A stretch of 64,000 nucleotides of DNA from Leisingera aquimarina DSM 24565 (GTDB taxonomy: Bacteria; Pseudomonadota; Alphaproteobacteria; Rhodobacterales; Rhodobacteraceae). Of this stretch, positions 24,772 to 34,177 are shown piece by piece (within the stretch, counting starts at the first letter, position 1; each line of letters begins with the position of its first letter). The notes under the pieces are model-generated. The model did no database searches, was not told the DNA's origin, and was given only the letters and a program-made list of their open reading frames with translations. The stretch is from positions 2,464,009 through 2,528,008 of the forward strand of contig NZ_KI421504.1 of the NCBI RefSeq assembly GCF_000473165.1, in the 5' to 3' direction. The position numbers and the translations under genes were made by a program.

Positions 24772-25518
24772 CTACCTCACCGCCTCGATCGGTCCCTCCG
24801 CGCGGCCGTGGATGAATTGCTCCATGTATGGATCGCCCGACTGGTCCATATCCCCAACCTGGCCGGTCCATTGGATCACCCCGTCATGCAGCATCGCCAC
24901 ATTGTCGGCAATCGCGCGGACCGAGGTCATGTCGTGGGTGATGGTCATCGCAGTGGCGCCCATCTCCACCACAATCTCTCGGATCAGGTCGTTGATCACG
25001 CCGGACATGATCGGGTCCAGCCCGGTGGTCGGCTCGTCGAAAAAGATGATCTCGGGCTCCGCCGCAATCGCGCGGGCCAGCCCCACTCGTTTCTGCATGC
25101 CACCCGACAGCTCGGCAGGCAGACGGTCGGCAACATTGGCCTTCAGCCCCACGCGGCGCAGCTTTTCAATGGCGATCTCGCGGGCTTCCTCAGCTGGGCG
25201 CTTCAGCGCACCGCGCAAGAGGCGGAAGGCGACGTTCTGCCAGACCGGCAGCGAGTCAAACAGCGCGCCGCCCTGAAACAGCATCCCGAAACGCGCCAGA
25301 AACTTGTCGCGGTCGCCCGACCCGGACGGCCTGCCATCAACATAGATCTCGCCGCTGTCGGGCTGGATCAGCCCCAGCACGCTTTTCAGGGCCACTGACT
25401 TCCCGGTGCCGGAGCCGCCGATGATCACCATCGAGGTGCCCTTAGCGATCTCCAGGTTCATGCCGTTCAGCACGTGGTTGTCGTCAAAGGCCTTGCGGAC
25501 GTTTTCCATGCGGATCAT
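24772..25518 (-). CDS. mlaF: MlaF-like ABC transporter ATP-binding protein
   Basis: A 248-residue ATPase with Walker A GGSGTGKS, Q-loop FGMLFQGGALFDSL (the GALFDSL form typical of MlaF/Ttg2A), signature LSGGM, Walker B IIFFDEPTTGLDP and switch His in ITHDM. MlaF powers phospholipid movement between membranes with the MlaE permease and the MlaD MCE protein. It overlaps the mlaE-like gene by four bases. No mlaD lies nearby, and the next genes are small membrane proteins and PqiA. Confidence 0.92.
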   Translation of the reverse strand: MIRMENVRKAFDDNHVLNGMNLEIAKGTSMVIIGGSGTGKSVALKSVLGLIQPDSGEIYVDGRPSGSGDRDKFLARFGMLFQGGALFDSLPVWQNVAFRLLRGALKRPAEEAREIAIEKLRRVGLKANVADRLPAELSGGMQKRVGLARAIAAEPEIIFFDEPTTGLDPIMSGVINDLIREIVVEMGATAMTITHDMTSVRAIADNVAMLHDGVIQWTGQVGDMDQSGDPYMEQFIHGRAEGPIEAVR

Positions 25519-26297
25519 AGCGAGAAGAACACCCCTGTGAGGACAAAGTTGGCGGCCAGGATCAGCACCGCGGCGGATTCCACCGATCCCTTGGTGGCGC
25601 GGCCTACACCCTGGGCGCCGCGGCCCGATTGCATGCCGTAATAGCAGCCCATCATCGCCGCGATGGTGCCAAAGGCAGCCCCCTTGGTCAGCGAGGAAAT
25701 GATGTCGAGCGGCTCCAGGAAGTCGACGGTGTTCTTGAGGTAGGCCGCGGAGTTGAAGCCAAGGTTCTGCACCGCAACCGTATAGCCGCCCATGATGCCG
25801 ATGATGTCGCCGACGCCGACCAGTACCGGCACTGTAATCAGCGCCGCCAGTACCCGCGGCGCCACCAGGTATTTCATCGGATGTGTGGAGAGTGTCACCA
25901 GCGCGTCGATCTGCTCGGTCACCTTCATGGTGGCGATCTCGGCTGCAATGGAGGAAGTTACGCGGGCCGCGATCATCAGCCCGACCAGTACCGGTCCCAG
26001 CTCACGCACCATGCCGATGGCGACGATCTGCGGCACTACGGCCTCGGCATTAAAGCGCGCGCCGCCGGCGTAGATTTGCAGCGCCAGCGCGCCGCCAGTG
26101 AAAATTGCGGTCAGGCCCACGACGGGCAGCGACAGCCAGCCGATGTTCAACAGGGCTTGCAGGAATTCGCGCGGGTAATAGGGCGGGCGGACCATATGGC
26201 TGAACGCCCGCAGCGCAAACAATGCGGCGCGGCCCACAGCAGACAGCCCGGCCAAAGCGGTGCGGCCCAACCGGGCCAGAAAGGCAATCGGGTTCAT
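25515..26297 (-). CDS. mlaE: MlaE-like lipid ABC transporter permease
   Basis: A 260-residue MlaE-family permease with five to six membrane helices and the family blocks [51 protein letters not shown] and [13 protein letters not shown]. It acts with the MlaF-like ATPase in outer-membrane lipid asymmetry. It overlaps alr by four bases at its start (26294-26297) and mlaF by four at its end, so alr-mlaE-mlaF are translationally coupled. Confidence 0.93.
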   Translation of the reverse strand: MNPIAFLARLGRTALAGLSAVGRAALFALRAFSHMVRPPYYPREFLQALLNIGWLSLPVVGLTAIFTGGALALQIYAGGARFNAEAVVPQIVAIGMVRELGPVLVGLMIAARVTSSIAAEIATMKVTEQIDALVTLSTHPMKYLVAPRVLAALITVPVLVGVGDIIGIMGGYTVAVQNLGFNSAAYLKNTVDFLEPLDIISSLTKGAAFGTIAAMMGCYYGMQSGRGAQGVGRATKGSVESAAVLILAANFVLTGVFFSL

Positions 26298-27331
26298 CCC
26301 TGGTATGTCCGTGCATAGCGGTGGCCGGTGGACGTCAGGATCTCATAACCAATGGTGCCCGCCGCATCGGCCAGGGAGTCCACGGTCTGCTGTTCATTGA
26401 GGATCGTCAGCGCATCCGGCACCTCGGCCAAGTCCGTTACATCCACTGTGATAAGATCCATCGAGACCCGGCCTACCACGGGGCAGGGGATTGTCCCGGC
26501 AAAGACCCGAATGCCGCCATTGCCCATCGCCCGGTGCAAGCCATCGGCATAACCCGCGGCCACGGTGGCAATGCGGCTGGGGCGCTGGGCGGACCAGCTG
26601 TTGCCATACCCGGCAGTTTCACCCGGCTCCAGATCGCGCAGCTGAATGACCGGCAGATCCAGCTGCACCACCGGCACCGCGTCCTTGAACGGCAGCCCGC
26701 CGTACAGGCCGATACCGGGGCGGCAGAGATCGAAATGGTAATCGGGACCCAGCAGCATGCCGCCGGTCGCGGCCAGCGAGCGGGGGATTTCCAGCCCGTC
26801 GGTCATATCGCGGAAGGTTTGCAGCTGCTGCACATTCATCGCGTGGCCCGGCTCATCAGCGCAGGCCAGATGCGACATCAGCAGCACCGGGTTCTGGCCC
26901 AGGGCAATCTCCGCCACCGCGGCCCATTCGCCATGCTCCATCCCCAGCCGGTTCATGCCGCTGTCGAGCTGCACCCCGAACGGGTGGCCCGGCAGAGCCT
27001 CGAAATGGCGCAGCATCTGATCCAGCGAATTCAGCATCGGCGTCAGGTGGAAATCCTTCAACAGTTTGGTGTCGCCCGCCATATGGCCGGAAAACACTGA
27101 AATCCCGGGGCCGGGGCCAAGCGCGCGGCGCAGCGCGCCGCCTTCCTCGGCAGCTGCCACAAAGAAATTGCGCACACCTGCCTTGGCCAGCGCCTTGCCG
27201 ACGCGGCCTGCATCCAGGCCATAGCCGTTCGCCTTGACCACGGCTGCGGTTTCGCAGGTGGTCAGCGCATCCAGATTCCGCCAGTTGGTGACCAGCGCAT
27301 CCAGGTTGATTGTCAATCTTGCCGTGCTCAT
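26294..27331 (-). CDS. alr: Alanine racemase
   Basis: PLP enzyme converting L- to D-alanine for peptidoglycan. The 345-residue protein has the PLP lysine in [12 protein letters not shown] (about residues 32-43), MNRLGM, and the C-terminal catalytic region with ETAGYGNSW and AGYADG. The catalytic Tyr lies in the GYG segment, and [10 protein letters not shown] closes the domain. Length is close to the usual 350-370. It is first of the alr-mlaE-mlaF unit, linking wall precursor and outer-membrane upkeep. Confidence 0.93.
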   Translation of the reverse strand: MSTARLTINLDALVTNWRNLDALTTCETAAVVKANGYGLDAGRVGKALAKAGVRNFFVAAAEEGGALRRALGPGPGISVFSGHMAGDTKLLKDFHLTPMLNSLDQMLRHFEALPGHPFGVQLDSGMNRLGMEHGEWAAVAEIALGQNPVLLMSHLACADEPGHAMNVQQLQTFRDMTDGLEIPRSLAATGGMLLGPDYHFDLCRPGIGLYGGLPFKDAVPVVQLDLPVIQLRDLEPGETAGYGNSWSAQRPSRIATVAAGYADGLHRAMGNGGIRVFAGTIPCPVVGRVSMDLITVDVTDLAEVPDALTILNEQQTVDSLADAAGTIGYEILTSTGHRYARTYQG

Positions 27332-27411
27332 GCGGTGTTCATGACACGGGGAACCCGCAGGTCAAGGGGGAAAAACCGGAATGCCGGCAGTGCTCCGCCG
27401 CCATGGAGTAA

Positions 27412-27450
27412 ATAAGCCCGGCCCAGCGGGGGGCGCTGAACCGGGCCGGT
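27412..27450 (-). terminator. Possible terminator downstream of dnaB
   Basis: Interrupted stem CCCGG..CAGCG / CGCTG..CCGGG around 27418-27448 with a two-base internal loop, followed on the minus strand by TTATTTACT. Lies in the 194-bp gap between dnaB and alr. Confidence 0.45.
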
Positions 27451-27525
27451 GCCGGGGCGCTGACGATCATGTGACCGGCCGGGCCTTGGCACTGTAACCT
27501 GAACTTTGGCCGCAAATGGCCAGGG

Positions 27526-29046
27526 TCAGTAGTCCTCCTGTCCCTGCTGCCACGCCTTGGCAAGGTTGCCAAACCGGGTGAACTGCGCCTCGAACGACAG
27601 CTCCACAGTGCCGATGGGGCCGTGGCGCTGCTTGCCGACGATCACTTCGGCCTTGGCGTGCAGCCGTTCCATCGCCTGCTTCCACTCTTCCATCTTGTCC
27701 AGCTCATGATCGCCGGGTTTTTCCCGTTCCTTGTAGTATTCCTCGCGGAACACGAACATCACCACGTCGGCGTCCTGTTCGATCGAGCCTGATTCCCGCA
27801 GGTCCGACAGCTGGGGACGTTTGTCGTCGCGGTTTTCCACTTGGCGCGACAGCTGCGACAGCGCGATCACCGGAATGTTCAATTCCTTGGCAATCGCCTT
27901 CATCCCCATTGAGATTTCGGCAATCTCGTTCACCCGGTTTTCGGCCATGCCGCGGCAGAGCTGCAGATAGTCGATCACCAGAAGGTCCAGCCCATGCGTC
28001 CGTTTCAGGCGGCGCGCCCGTGCGGCGAGCTGCGAAATCGGAATTGCGGGCGTGTCATCAATGAACAGCGGGCAGCTTTCCAGATCCTTGGCCGCCTGCA
28101 CAAAGCGGCGGAATTCGCTCTCGGTCATGTCGCCCTGACGGATCTTATGCGAGGAGATTTCCGACGCTTCGGCCAGAATACGCCCCGCCAGCTGCTCGGC
28201 GCTCATCTCGAGCGAGAAAAAGCCCACGACGCCGCCGTCCAGCGCGCCTTCGGATCCGTCCGGTTTCACCCCGCGTTTATATGCCTTGGCGACGTTGAAG
28301 GCGATGTTGGTCGCCAGTGACGTCTTCCCCATAGAGGGGCGGCCCGCGAGGATAAGAAGGTCCGAGGGATGCAGGCCGCCAAGTTGCTTGTCGAGGTCCA
28401 TCAGGCCCGTCGAGATGCCGGCCATGCCGCCACCCCGCTGATACGCCTCGTTGGTCACATTAACCGCTTCTGTGACGGCTTTCAGGAACGACTTGAAACC
28501 GCTTTCGGTCTGGCCCTGCTCGGCCAGCTGATACAGCGATTGCTCTGCCTCAACGATCTGCTCTTTTGGTTCCGACGCCACGTCCACGCGGCGCGCCTTT
28601 TCTGCAATGCTCTGGCCCAGGGCGATCAGCTCGCGGCGGATCGCCAGATCGTAGATCATCTGCGCATAGTCCCGCACCGCAAAGGCCGAGATCGACGCGC
28701 CGGCAAGCTTGGCCAGATAGGCCGGGCCGCCCAGCTCTTTCAGCCCTTCGTGGTCCTCCAGGAACGCCTTCAGCGTCACCGGCGAGGCCAGCGCGTTCTT
28801 GGAGATCCGCGCCGCGGCCACCTCATAGATCCGGGCATGCACCGGATCATAGAAATGCGACGAGTTGATGATCAGCGCGATCTTGTCATAGACCTCGTTG
28901 TTGGTCAGGATCGCACCCAGCAGCTGCTGTTCAGCCTCCACCGAATGCGGCAGCTCATTGTCCGGCATCGCAGATTGCGGTGCGGCAGGTTCCGGCATCG
29001 GGGCCGGAGGCGGCATATCGCCGTCGAAAGGGGTAATCTCGTTCAT
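27526..29046 (-). CDS. dnaB: Replicative DNA helicase
   Basis: DnaB is the hexameric fork helicase. The 506-residue protein shows the N-terminal primase-interacting domain (ELPHSVEAEQQLLGAIL), Walker A GRPSMGKTS (about residue 220), Walker B LLVIDYLQL, and the SRQVEN-DKRPQLSDLRESG block. An acidic, Pro-rich N-terminal tail (residues 1-28) precedes the domain. ATG 29046 with GAGAG upstream is preferred to the longer frame, whose extra residues are not DnaB-like. Monocistronic. Confidence 0.96.
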   Translation of the reverse strand: MNEITPFDGDMPPPAPMPEPAAPQSAMPDNELPHSVEAEQQLLGAILTNNEVYDKIALIINSSHFYDPVHARIYEVAAARISKNALASPVTLKAFLEDHEGLKELGGPAYLAKLAGASISAFAVRDYAQMIYDLAIRRELIALGQSIAEKARRVDVASEPKEQIVEAEQSLYQLAEQGQTESGFKSFLKAVTEAVNVTNEAYQRGGGMAGISTGLMDLDKQLGGLHPSDLLILAGRPSMGKTSLATNIAFNVAKAYKRGVKPDGSEGALDGGVVGFFSLEMSAEQLAGRILAEASEISSHKIRQGDMTESEFRRFVQAAKDLESCPLFIDDTPAIPISQLAARARRLKRTHGLDLLVIDYLQLCRGMAENRVNEIAEISMGMKAIAKELNIPVIALSQLSRQVENRDDKRPQLSDLRESGSIEQDADVVMFVFREEYYKEREKPGDHELDKMEEWKQAMERLHAKAEVIVGKQRHGPIGTVELSFEAQFTRFGNLAKAWQQGQEDY

Positions 29047-29301
29047 CACTGCTCTCGTCACTAAGCCCGCCTTATAGGGCGCAAAGGGCGTTTCTCCTAT
29101 CTGGGAATCTCTGTGGATCCCTTGTGGATATCCGCACGGGGCCTGTGGGCTGTTTACCGGAAAGGCCAGCAAGCCTGCCCTATGCAGACTACATGATGTG
29201 GCTCGATCTGGGATGATTTCTATATCTGCACGCTGTTCGGCGCCGGAAATTGATTCGAGGCGGCCTTGTCCACAGGCCGCCCCGTAACGCTTTCCCTAAC
29301 G

Positions 29302-29982
29302 TTAAGCGGATTTATGCGCGTCCTGCCAGGCGCGCGGATCCTTCAGGAAGGTTTCCACCTCATCCAGTGTTTCGGTGCTGAAGGCAGCTTGCGCGCGCGC
29401 CTCTGCCAGCACGTCCCACCAGGTGCACAGGTAATGCAGCTCAACCCCGTGGTCGCCCAGCGTCTTAGTGGTTTCCGGGAAGATGTCGTAGTAGAAAATC
29501 ACCGCGGTGTGGCCGCAGGAGGCGCCGGTTTCGCGGATCGCATCCACAAACGACAGTTTTGAGCCGCCATCGGTGGTCAGATCCTCCACCAGCAGCACCC
29601 GTTCGCCTTCGTTCATCGCGCCCTCAATGCGGGCGTTCTTGCCGTAACCTTTGGGTTTCTTGCGCACATAGGTCATCGGCAGCGCCATGCGTTCTGCGAC
29701 CAGCGCGGCAAAGGGAATACCCGCGGTCTCGCCGCCGGAGATGTTGTCGAAGGCTTCAAAGCCTGCGTTGCGCATCACGGTAACGGTCATGAAATCCATC
29801 AGCGTCGAGCGGATGCGCGGAAAGGAGATCAGCTTGCGGCAGTCGATATAGCTGGGCGAGGGCAGGCCGGACGCCAGCGTATAAGGCGTCTCGGTGTTGA
29901 AGTTCACCGCTCCGATTTCCAGCAGCATCCGGGCCGACAGGCGGGCGATTTCTTCGGGGGACGGATAGGACGAGGGGATCAT
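29302..29982 (-). CDS. pyrE: Orotate phosphoribosyltransferase
   Basis: PyrE joins orotate to PRPP to make OMP in pyrimidine synthesis. The 226-residue protein has the PRPP-binding loop [14 protein letters not shown] (about residues 130-143), the substrate region [14 protein letters not shown] and [13 protein letters not shown]. The start at 29982 ([15 protein letters not shown]) is preferred; an ATG four codons earlier is possible. In relatives pyrC usually lies directly upstream; here two RTX-repeat genes separate them. Confidence 0.95.
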   Translation of the reverse strand: MIPSSYPSPEEIARLSARMLLEIGAVNFNTETPYTLASGLPSPSYIDCRKLISFPRIRSTLMDFMTVTVMRNAGFEAFDNISGGETAGIPFAALVAERMALPMTYVRKKPKGYGKNARIEGAMNEGERVLLVEDLTTDGGSKLSFVDAIRETGASCGHTAVIFYYDIFPETTKTLGDHGVELHYLCTWWDVLAEARAQAAFSTETLDEVETFLKDPRAWQDAHKSA

Positions 29983-30065
29983 GGCGGCAGGCATCCTTTG
30001 CGGCAGCGGTTTTGCTGTCCATAAACCGGAACGCCGCCGGTTTGAAGCCCCGGCGGTGGCTTGCG

Positions 30066-30100
30066 GCACTGCGCGGGCCGCAATCCGGCCCGCGCAGTGC
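30066..30100 (-). terminator. Strong hairpin after the first RTX gene
   Basis: Perfect 14-bp stem (30066-30079 with 30087-30100, GCACTGCGCGGGCC arms) just past the stop at 30110. There is little T-tract, but the position and strength suggest termination or mRNA protection. Confidence 0.65.
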
Positions 30101-30109
30101 TTGGGTCAA

Positions 30110-31102
30110 TCAAAAGATGAAATCATTGGCCGACAGATCGGCCATCGAGACATCTTCCAGCGTAATGGTATTGCCGCGGTTGTCGCTGATCACCGCGTCG
30201 CCATCGCTGTTTTCCGACAGGTGATTGTTCTTCAGATCGCGGAAATGCTTGATGGTGCTGACGTCCGAGAGGTCGATCTTTTCTTTGCGGCCACGGGTCT
30301 GGAAATCGGCGATGGTGTCATCGCCAAAGCGGTTGTTGTACACAAAGCAGTCCGCACCGCCGCCGCCCTTAAGCAGATCGTCGCCGCTGCCGCCGTCCAG
30401 CGTATCGCGCCCGCTGCCGCCGATCAGCCGGTCATTCTGCCTGCCGCCAGTCAGCTCGTCATGGCCGCCGCCGCCAACCAGCTTGTCGCGGCCGCTGCCG
30501 CCGTCCAGCGTATCGTTGCCGCCCGCACCCTTCAGCGTGTCATTGCCGCCAAGGCCGGACAGCGCATCCGCATCCGCGTCGCCGCTAAGCAGATCATCCC
30601 CGCTGCTGCCGATAGGGGAGCCGCTGCCGCTGGTCTCCACCCCGGGAAGCGAGGCCCAGGCAATCGGCGTGTTCTGGGCTAGGTCGCCTGTCGCCGGGAT
30701 GCCGGTCCAGTGATGCACATAGGTGTGGTAGTCACTGAGGCTGTTCAGTTCCGGAAAGGGCGTGCCACCCAGCTCCACGGTGTACATCGTGTAATTGGAG
30801 CCATCCATATGGTCAAAGCTGGTAAATTCCCAGACGGTAGTTTGTTTGCCCTGCCAGGACACCTGCCCAAGGAGGCCGATAATTTCAGAATCGGTGAAAT
30901 CGACACCATCGACCACAAAGCTGTCATAGCTTGCATACAGATCCACCAACGGGAGGTCGTCGTTGTAAATTTCGGTAATCGAATAGGAGAATGCCGGGCT
31001 GTCCGTCACGATTGTGATTTCAACGTCTTTTTTGAATCCGACATCGTAGTCTGTTTGAGCGTTAATTGTGACCGCCGACGCCTTGAGTGTATAAGTTGTC
31101 AT
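30110..31102 (-). CDS. RTX-repeat calcium-binding protein 1
   Basis: A 330-residue secreted-type protein. The first 165 residues (MTTYTLKASAV onward) are beta-rich and unassigned. Residues about 170-255 hold GGxGxD nonapeptide repeats (GGNDTLKGAGGNDTLDGGSG), which bind calcium in beta-rolls. A C-terminal domain follows (ADFQTRGRKEKIDLSDV to SANDFIF), the usual type I secretion signal form: acidic and ending in hydrophobic residues. No signal peptide. The last ~75 residues are nearly identical to those of the paralogue at 31593. No type I exporter genes lie in the window. Confidence 0.85.
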   Translation of the reverse strand: MTTYTLKASAVTINAQTDYDVGFKKDVEITIVTDSPAFSYSITEIYNDDLPLVDLYASYDSFVVDGVDFTDSEIIGLLGQVSWQGKQTTVWEFTSFDHMDGSNYTMYTVELGGTPFPELNSLSDYHTYVHHWTGIPATGDLAQNTPIAWASLPGVETSGSGSPIGSSGDDLLSGDADADALSGLGGNDTLKGAGGNDTLDGGSGRDKLVGGGGHDELTGGRQNDRLIGGSGRDTLDGGSGDDLLKGGGGADCFVYNNRFGDDTIADFQTRGRKEKIDLSDVSTIKHFRDLKNNHLSENSDGDAVISDNRGNTITLEDVSMADLSANDFIF

Positions 31103-31592
31103 CTTCTTTATCTCGCAGGAGTAGTTTAATGATACCCTACCGGCATTCCGCGTGAGGGCGCTGAAATCATTATTGTTTTTCGAAGATTCGGCAATGCGCC
31201 GGTTTCTGTGAATGTCTCACGATCAGAGTGTTGACTTCCGGTTCAGGCCGCCGGGGGCAGGTTTCCGGGAGCGGCTGCGCGGCCGATTTGACGCTTTTGC
31301 AATGCTGGGTAGATTTCCGGTTTGCCAAAACTCCAACACGCATGAAGGGATCAATGGTTTGCATGACGCTTTTGGCGCAGCCGGGTCCACGGGCGGACTG
31401 CCGGCAGGACCGGAAGGCGCGGAAAATATCAGCTGGGTAAACGGCGTATTAAGCCCATGGCGCTGGCACATGGGAGCCGCAGCTGCATTGGGTTCCAGGT
31501 AATGCGGCAAAAGCCGCCATGCACCGGCTTGGGCGGCCCTGCCATTCAGAATGGCCCGGGCGCGGTATGAAACCGCGCCCGGGGCAGGTTTG
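31103..31592. other. Gap between the two RTX genes
   Basis: About 490 bases with no convincing gene. At its left-of-gene-2 end it holds a 12-bp perfect GC hairpin (CCCGGGCGCGGT arms, 31555-31566 with 31572-31583), parallel to the hairpin after the first RTX gene. The part next to 31102 must carry the promoter of RTX gene 1. Confidence 0.55.
31555..31583 (-). terminator. Strong hairpin after the second RTX gene
   Basis: Perfect 12-bp stem with an ATGAA loop, nine bases past the stop at 31593 on the minus strand, no T-run. Confidence 0.6.
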
Positions 31593-32951
31593 TCAAAAGA
31601 TGAAATCGTTGGCCGACAGATCGGAGATCGCAACGTCTTCCAGGGTGATTGTGTTGCCGCGGTTGTCGCTGATCACCGCGTCGCCATCGCTGTTTTCCGA
31701 CAGGTGATTGTTCTTCAGATCGCGGAAATGCTTGATGGTGCCGACGTCCGAGAGGTCGATCTTTTCCTTTCGGCCACGGGTCGAGAAATCAGATACCGTA
31801 TCGTCCCCGAAGGTGCCTTTGAAGATGAACCGGTCTGCACCGCCTTCGCCGGACAGCAGATCGTTGCCGCCGTCACCATTGATTCTGTCCCGGCCGCTGC
31901 CGCCATAGATCGTGTCATTTCCGCCTTTGCCGGACAGGGTGTCGTTGCCGCCCAGCCCCATCAGCCGGTTGCCGCCCCCATGGCCAATCAGATTGTCCGC
32001 GCTTTCGGTGCCGCGCGCATTTTCGATGCTTTTCAGCGTGTCGCGGTCGCCGAACCCGTCTATGGCAAAACCTTTGGACAGATTGACGGTTGCCCCGTCC
32101 TCGCCGCCGTAACGTTCGTCGCGGTCATAGCGGACTTCATCGCGGCCCTTGCCGCCTTTGATGGTGTCGTTGCCTTCGATCCCGCGGAAGGTGTTGTTTT
32201 TGCCGCTGCCGCTAAGGCTGTCGTCAAAAGCCGATCCGCGCAGAACTTCGATGCTTTTCAAAGTATCGGTTCTGCCCCAGCCATCGGTGGCCTTGCCGGT
32301 GCCAAGATGCGCGGTCACACCATTGGGATCCCAGGTATAGGCGACCTGATCAAAGCTGCCCTTGCCGCCATTATAGGTATCACGCCCGTCGGAGCTGGAA
32401 AAATAGTCGTCGCCTGCACCGCCGCTGAAGATGTCGCGGCCGGGGGTGCCCCAGAATTCATCGTCCTGGCTTGTGGTTGCGCCGTCGATTGATGACCAGG
32501 CGATGTTCTGGCCCGGCCCGACGGCGCCGACGGGGTCCGACAGGCCGGTGATCGAGCCGTCGAAGTCATTCCAATCGGACAGATTGCTGATATCCGGAAT
32601 CTGCGGCCCGTCGATGACAAAATAGAATTCGGTATCGCTGTTGCTGCCGGTTTCAAAAGCAAGGATCAGCACCGTGCTGGTGCCGCCAGGCCAGGTGACA
32701 CGGGTGATCTGGGTTTCTTCCGACACAACCGTGAACCCCGGAGCGTCGAGGTTCTGGCCGTCCGCGATGACTTGCTGGATATCGTCGGACACATTGATGA
32801 ATGCTACGCCGTCCTCATCATGGCCGGTGATCGAATAGGAGAATGTCGAAGATGCGGAGGAAACGATGATCGATGCGTCGATCTCTTTGGCGGCGACAGC
32901 ATTGCCATTGCCGTAATCAACCCGCAGCCCACTGAACGTAAATGTTGTCAT
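31593..32951 (-). CDS. RTX-repeat calcium-binding protein 2
   Basis: A 452-residue paralogue of the neighbour at 30110. N-terminal ~165 residues (MTTFTFSGLRVDYGN) share the opening and SFSYSITGHDEDG-like block with protein 1. Several RTX clusters follow: GGAGDDYFSSSDG near 175, GIEGNDTIKGGKGRDEV near 240, then GLGGNDTLSGKGGNDTIYGG around 325-370. The same C-terminal domain with KIDLSDV, KHFRDLKNNHLSENSDGD and SANDFIF closes it. A roughly 85-bp stretch encoding this tail is identical in both genes. Likely exported by type I secretion. ATG 32951 is chosen by alignment to protein 1. Confidence 0.85.
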   Translation of the reverse strand: MTTFTFSGLRVDYGNGNAVAAKEIDASIIVSSASSTFSYSITGHDEDGVAFINVSDDIQQVIADGQNLDAPGFTVVSEETQITRVTWPGGTSTVLILAFETGSNSDTEFYFVIDGPQIPDISNLSDWNDFDGSITGLSDPVGAVGPGQNIAWSSIDGATTSQDDEFWGTPGRDIFSGGAGDDYFSSSDGRDTYNGGKGSFDQVAYTWDPNGVTAHLGTGKATDGWGRTDTLKSIEVLRGSAFDDSLSGSGKNNTFRGIEGNDTIKGGKGRDEVRYDRDERYGGEDGATVNLSKGFAIDGFGDRDTLKSIENARGTESADNLIGHGGGNRLMGLGGNDTLSGKGGNDTIYGGSGRDRINGDGGNDLLSGEGGADRFIFKGTFGDDTVSDFSTRGRKEKIDLSDVGTIKHFRDLKNNHLSENSDGDAVISDNRGNTITLEDVAISDLSANDFIF

Positions 32952-33083
32952 ACTCTTGCCCTTCACCGGAAAACAGCCAGCTGCAGCCGCTGGCAGAAAC
33001 TAATGGCCAGAAAACTGAATGAGGACGCTGATTCCCGGCAAGGGCAAGGTTAAATGAACTCAGGGGATAATAAACGGGTGTTG

Positions 33084-34124
33084 CTATTCCGCATGCCAGT
33101 GAACATCGAACCCCGGATCAAACACCGTCACCGGACCCTCTCCGGTTTCGATCTTTTCCGGGAAATCCACAGCCGCATCTGACTTGCTTAAGCTCAACGT
33201 CTCATCACTGACCGGCAGGCCGTAAAACGCCGGGCCGTTTTCCGAGGCAAAACCCGCCAGCTTGTCCAGCGCGCTTTCTTCTTCGAACACATGCGCCAGC
33301 AGCGGCATGGTGTTGGTGGCGGTGAAACAGCCGGCGCAGCCGCAGGCGCTTTCCTTGTTCGGATCGGTATGCGGCGCGGAATCGGTGCCCAGGAAGAACC
33401 GCGCATCGCCCGAGGTTGCAGCGGCGCGCAAGGCCTGCCGGTGCTCTTCGCGTTTGGCAACAGGCAGGCAGTAATAATGCGGTTTGATGCCGCCCACCAG
33501 GATGTGGTTGCGGTTGATGATCAGATGATGCGTGGTGATCGTAGCCCCCAGACCGGCGGCGTTGGATTTCACATAGTCCACACCGTTCTTTGTGGTGATA
33601 TGCTCCATCACCACCCGCAAACCGGGCGTGGATTTGCGGATCGGGTCCAGCACCCGGTCGATGAACACGGCCTCGCGGTCGAAAATGTCGATGTCCGCAT
33701 CTGTGACTTCGCCATGCACGCACAGCGGCAGGCCGATCTCGGCCATCTTTTCCAGCACGCCGCGCACCTTGTTGAAATCGCTGACGCCCGAGGCCGAATT
33801 GGTGGTGGCACCGGCCGGATAGAGCTTCACCGCTTTCACCAGGCCAGAGGCATGGGCGGCGGCGACATCTGCCGGATCGGTGTCCTCGGTCAGGTATAGC
33901 GTCATCAGCGGCTCGAACGCCATGCCCTCAGGCAGCGCGGCCAGAATGCGCTCGCGGTAGGCGGCGGCCTGATCCCCGGTCACCACCGGCGGCACCAGGT
34001 TCGGCATGATGATTGCGCGGCCGAAATGGCGGGCGGTTTCGGGCAGAACGGCCTTCAGCATCGCGCCGTCGCGCAGATGCAGATGCCAGTCGTCGGGGCG
34101 GGGGATGGTCAGCGTCTCGGTCAT
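33084..34124 (-). CDS. pyrC: Dihydroorotase
   Basis: PyrC closes carbamoyl-aspartate to dihydroorotate in pyrimidine synthesis. The 346-residue class II enzyme has the metal-binding HLHLRDG (residues 14-20), the carbamylated Lys in VKLYPAG, the zinc histidines in CVHGEV and VVMEHITT, and the catalytic Asp in LGTDSAPH. Length is typical for the E. coli-type single-domain enzyme. Together with pyrE it brackets the RTX gene pair. Confidence 0.96.
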   Translation of the reverse strand: MTETLTIPRPDDWHLHLRDGAMLKAVLPETARHFGRAIIMPNLVPPVVTGDQAAAYRERILAALPEGMAFEPLMTLYLTEDTDPADVAAAHASGLVKAVKLYPAGATTNSASGVSDFNKVRGVLEKMAEIGLPLCVHGEVTDADIDIFDREAVFIDRVLDPIRKSTPGLRVVMEHITTKNGVDYVKSNAAGLGATITTHHLIINRNHILVGGIKPHYYCLPVAKREEHRQALRAAATSGDARFFLGTDSAPHTDPNKESACGCAGCFTATNTMPLLAHVFEEESALDKLAGFASENGPAFYGLPVSDETLSLSKSDAAVDFPEKIETGEGPVTVFDPGFDVHWHAE

Positions 34125-34177
34125 GAGGCCCGCGTTAGCACATGCCGGCCTGGAAAAGAAGCGGCGGAATGCGCCGC

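Noticed and set aside
30110-32951. RTX toxins
   Set aside because: They have calcium-binding repeats but no pore-forming or acylation region and no hlyC/B/D genes nearby; only a calcium-binding, probably exported, protein can be claimed.
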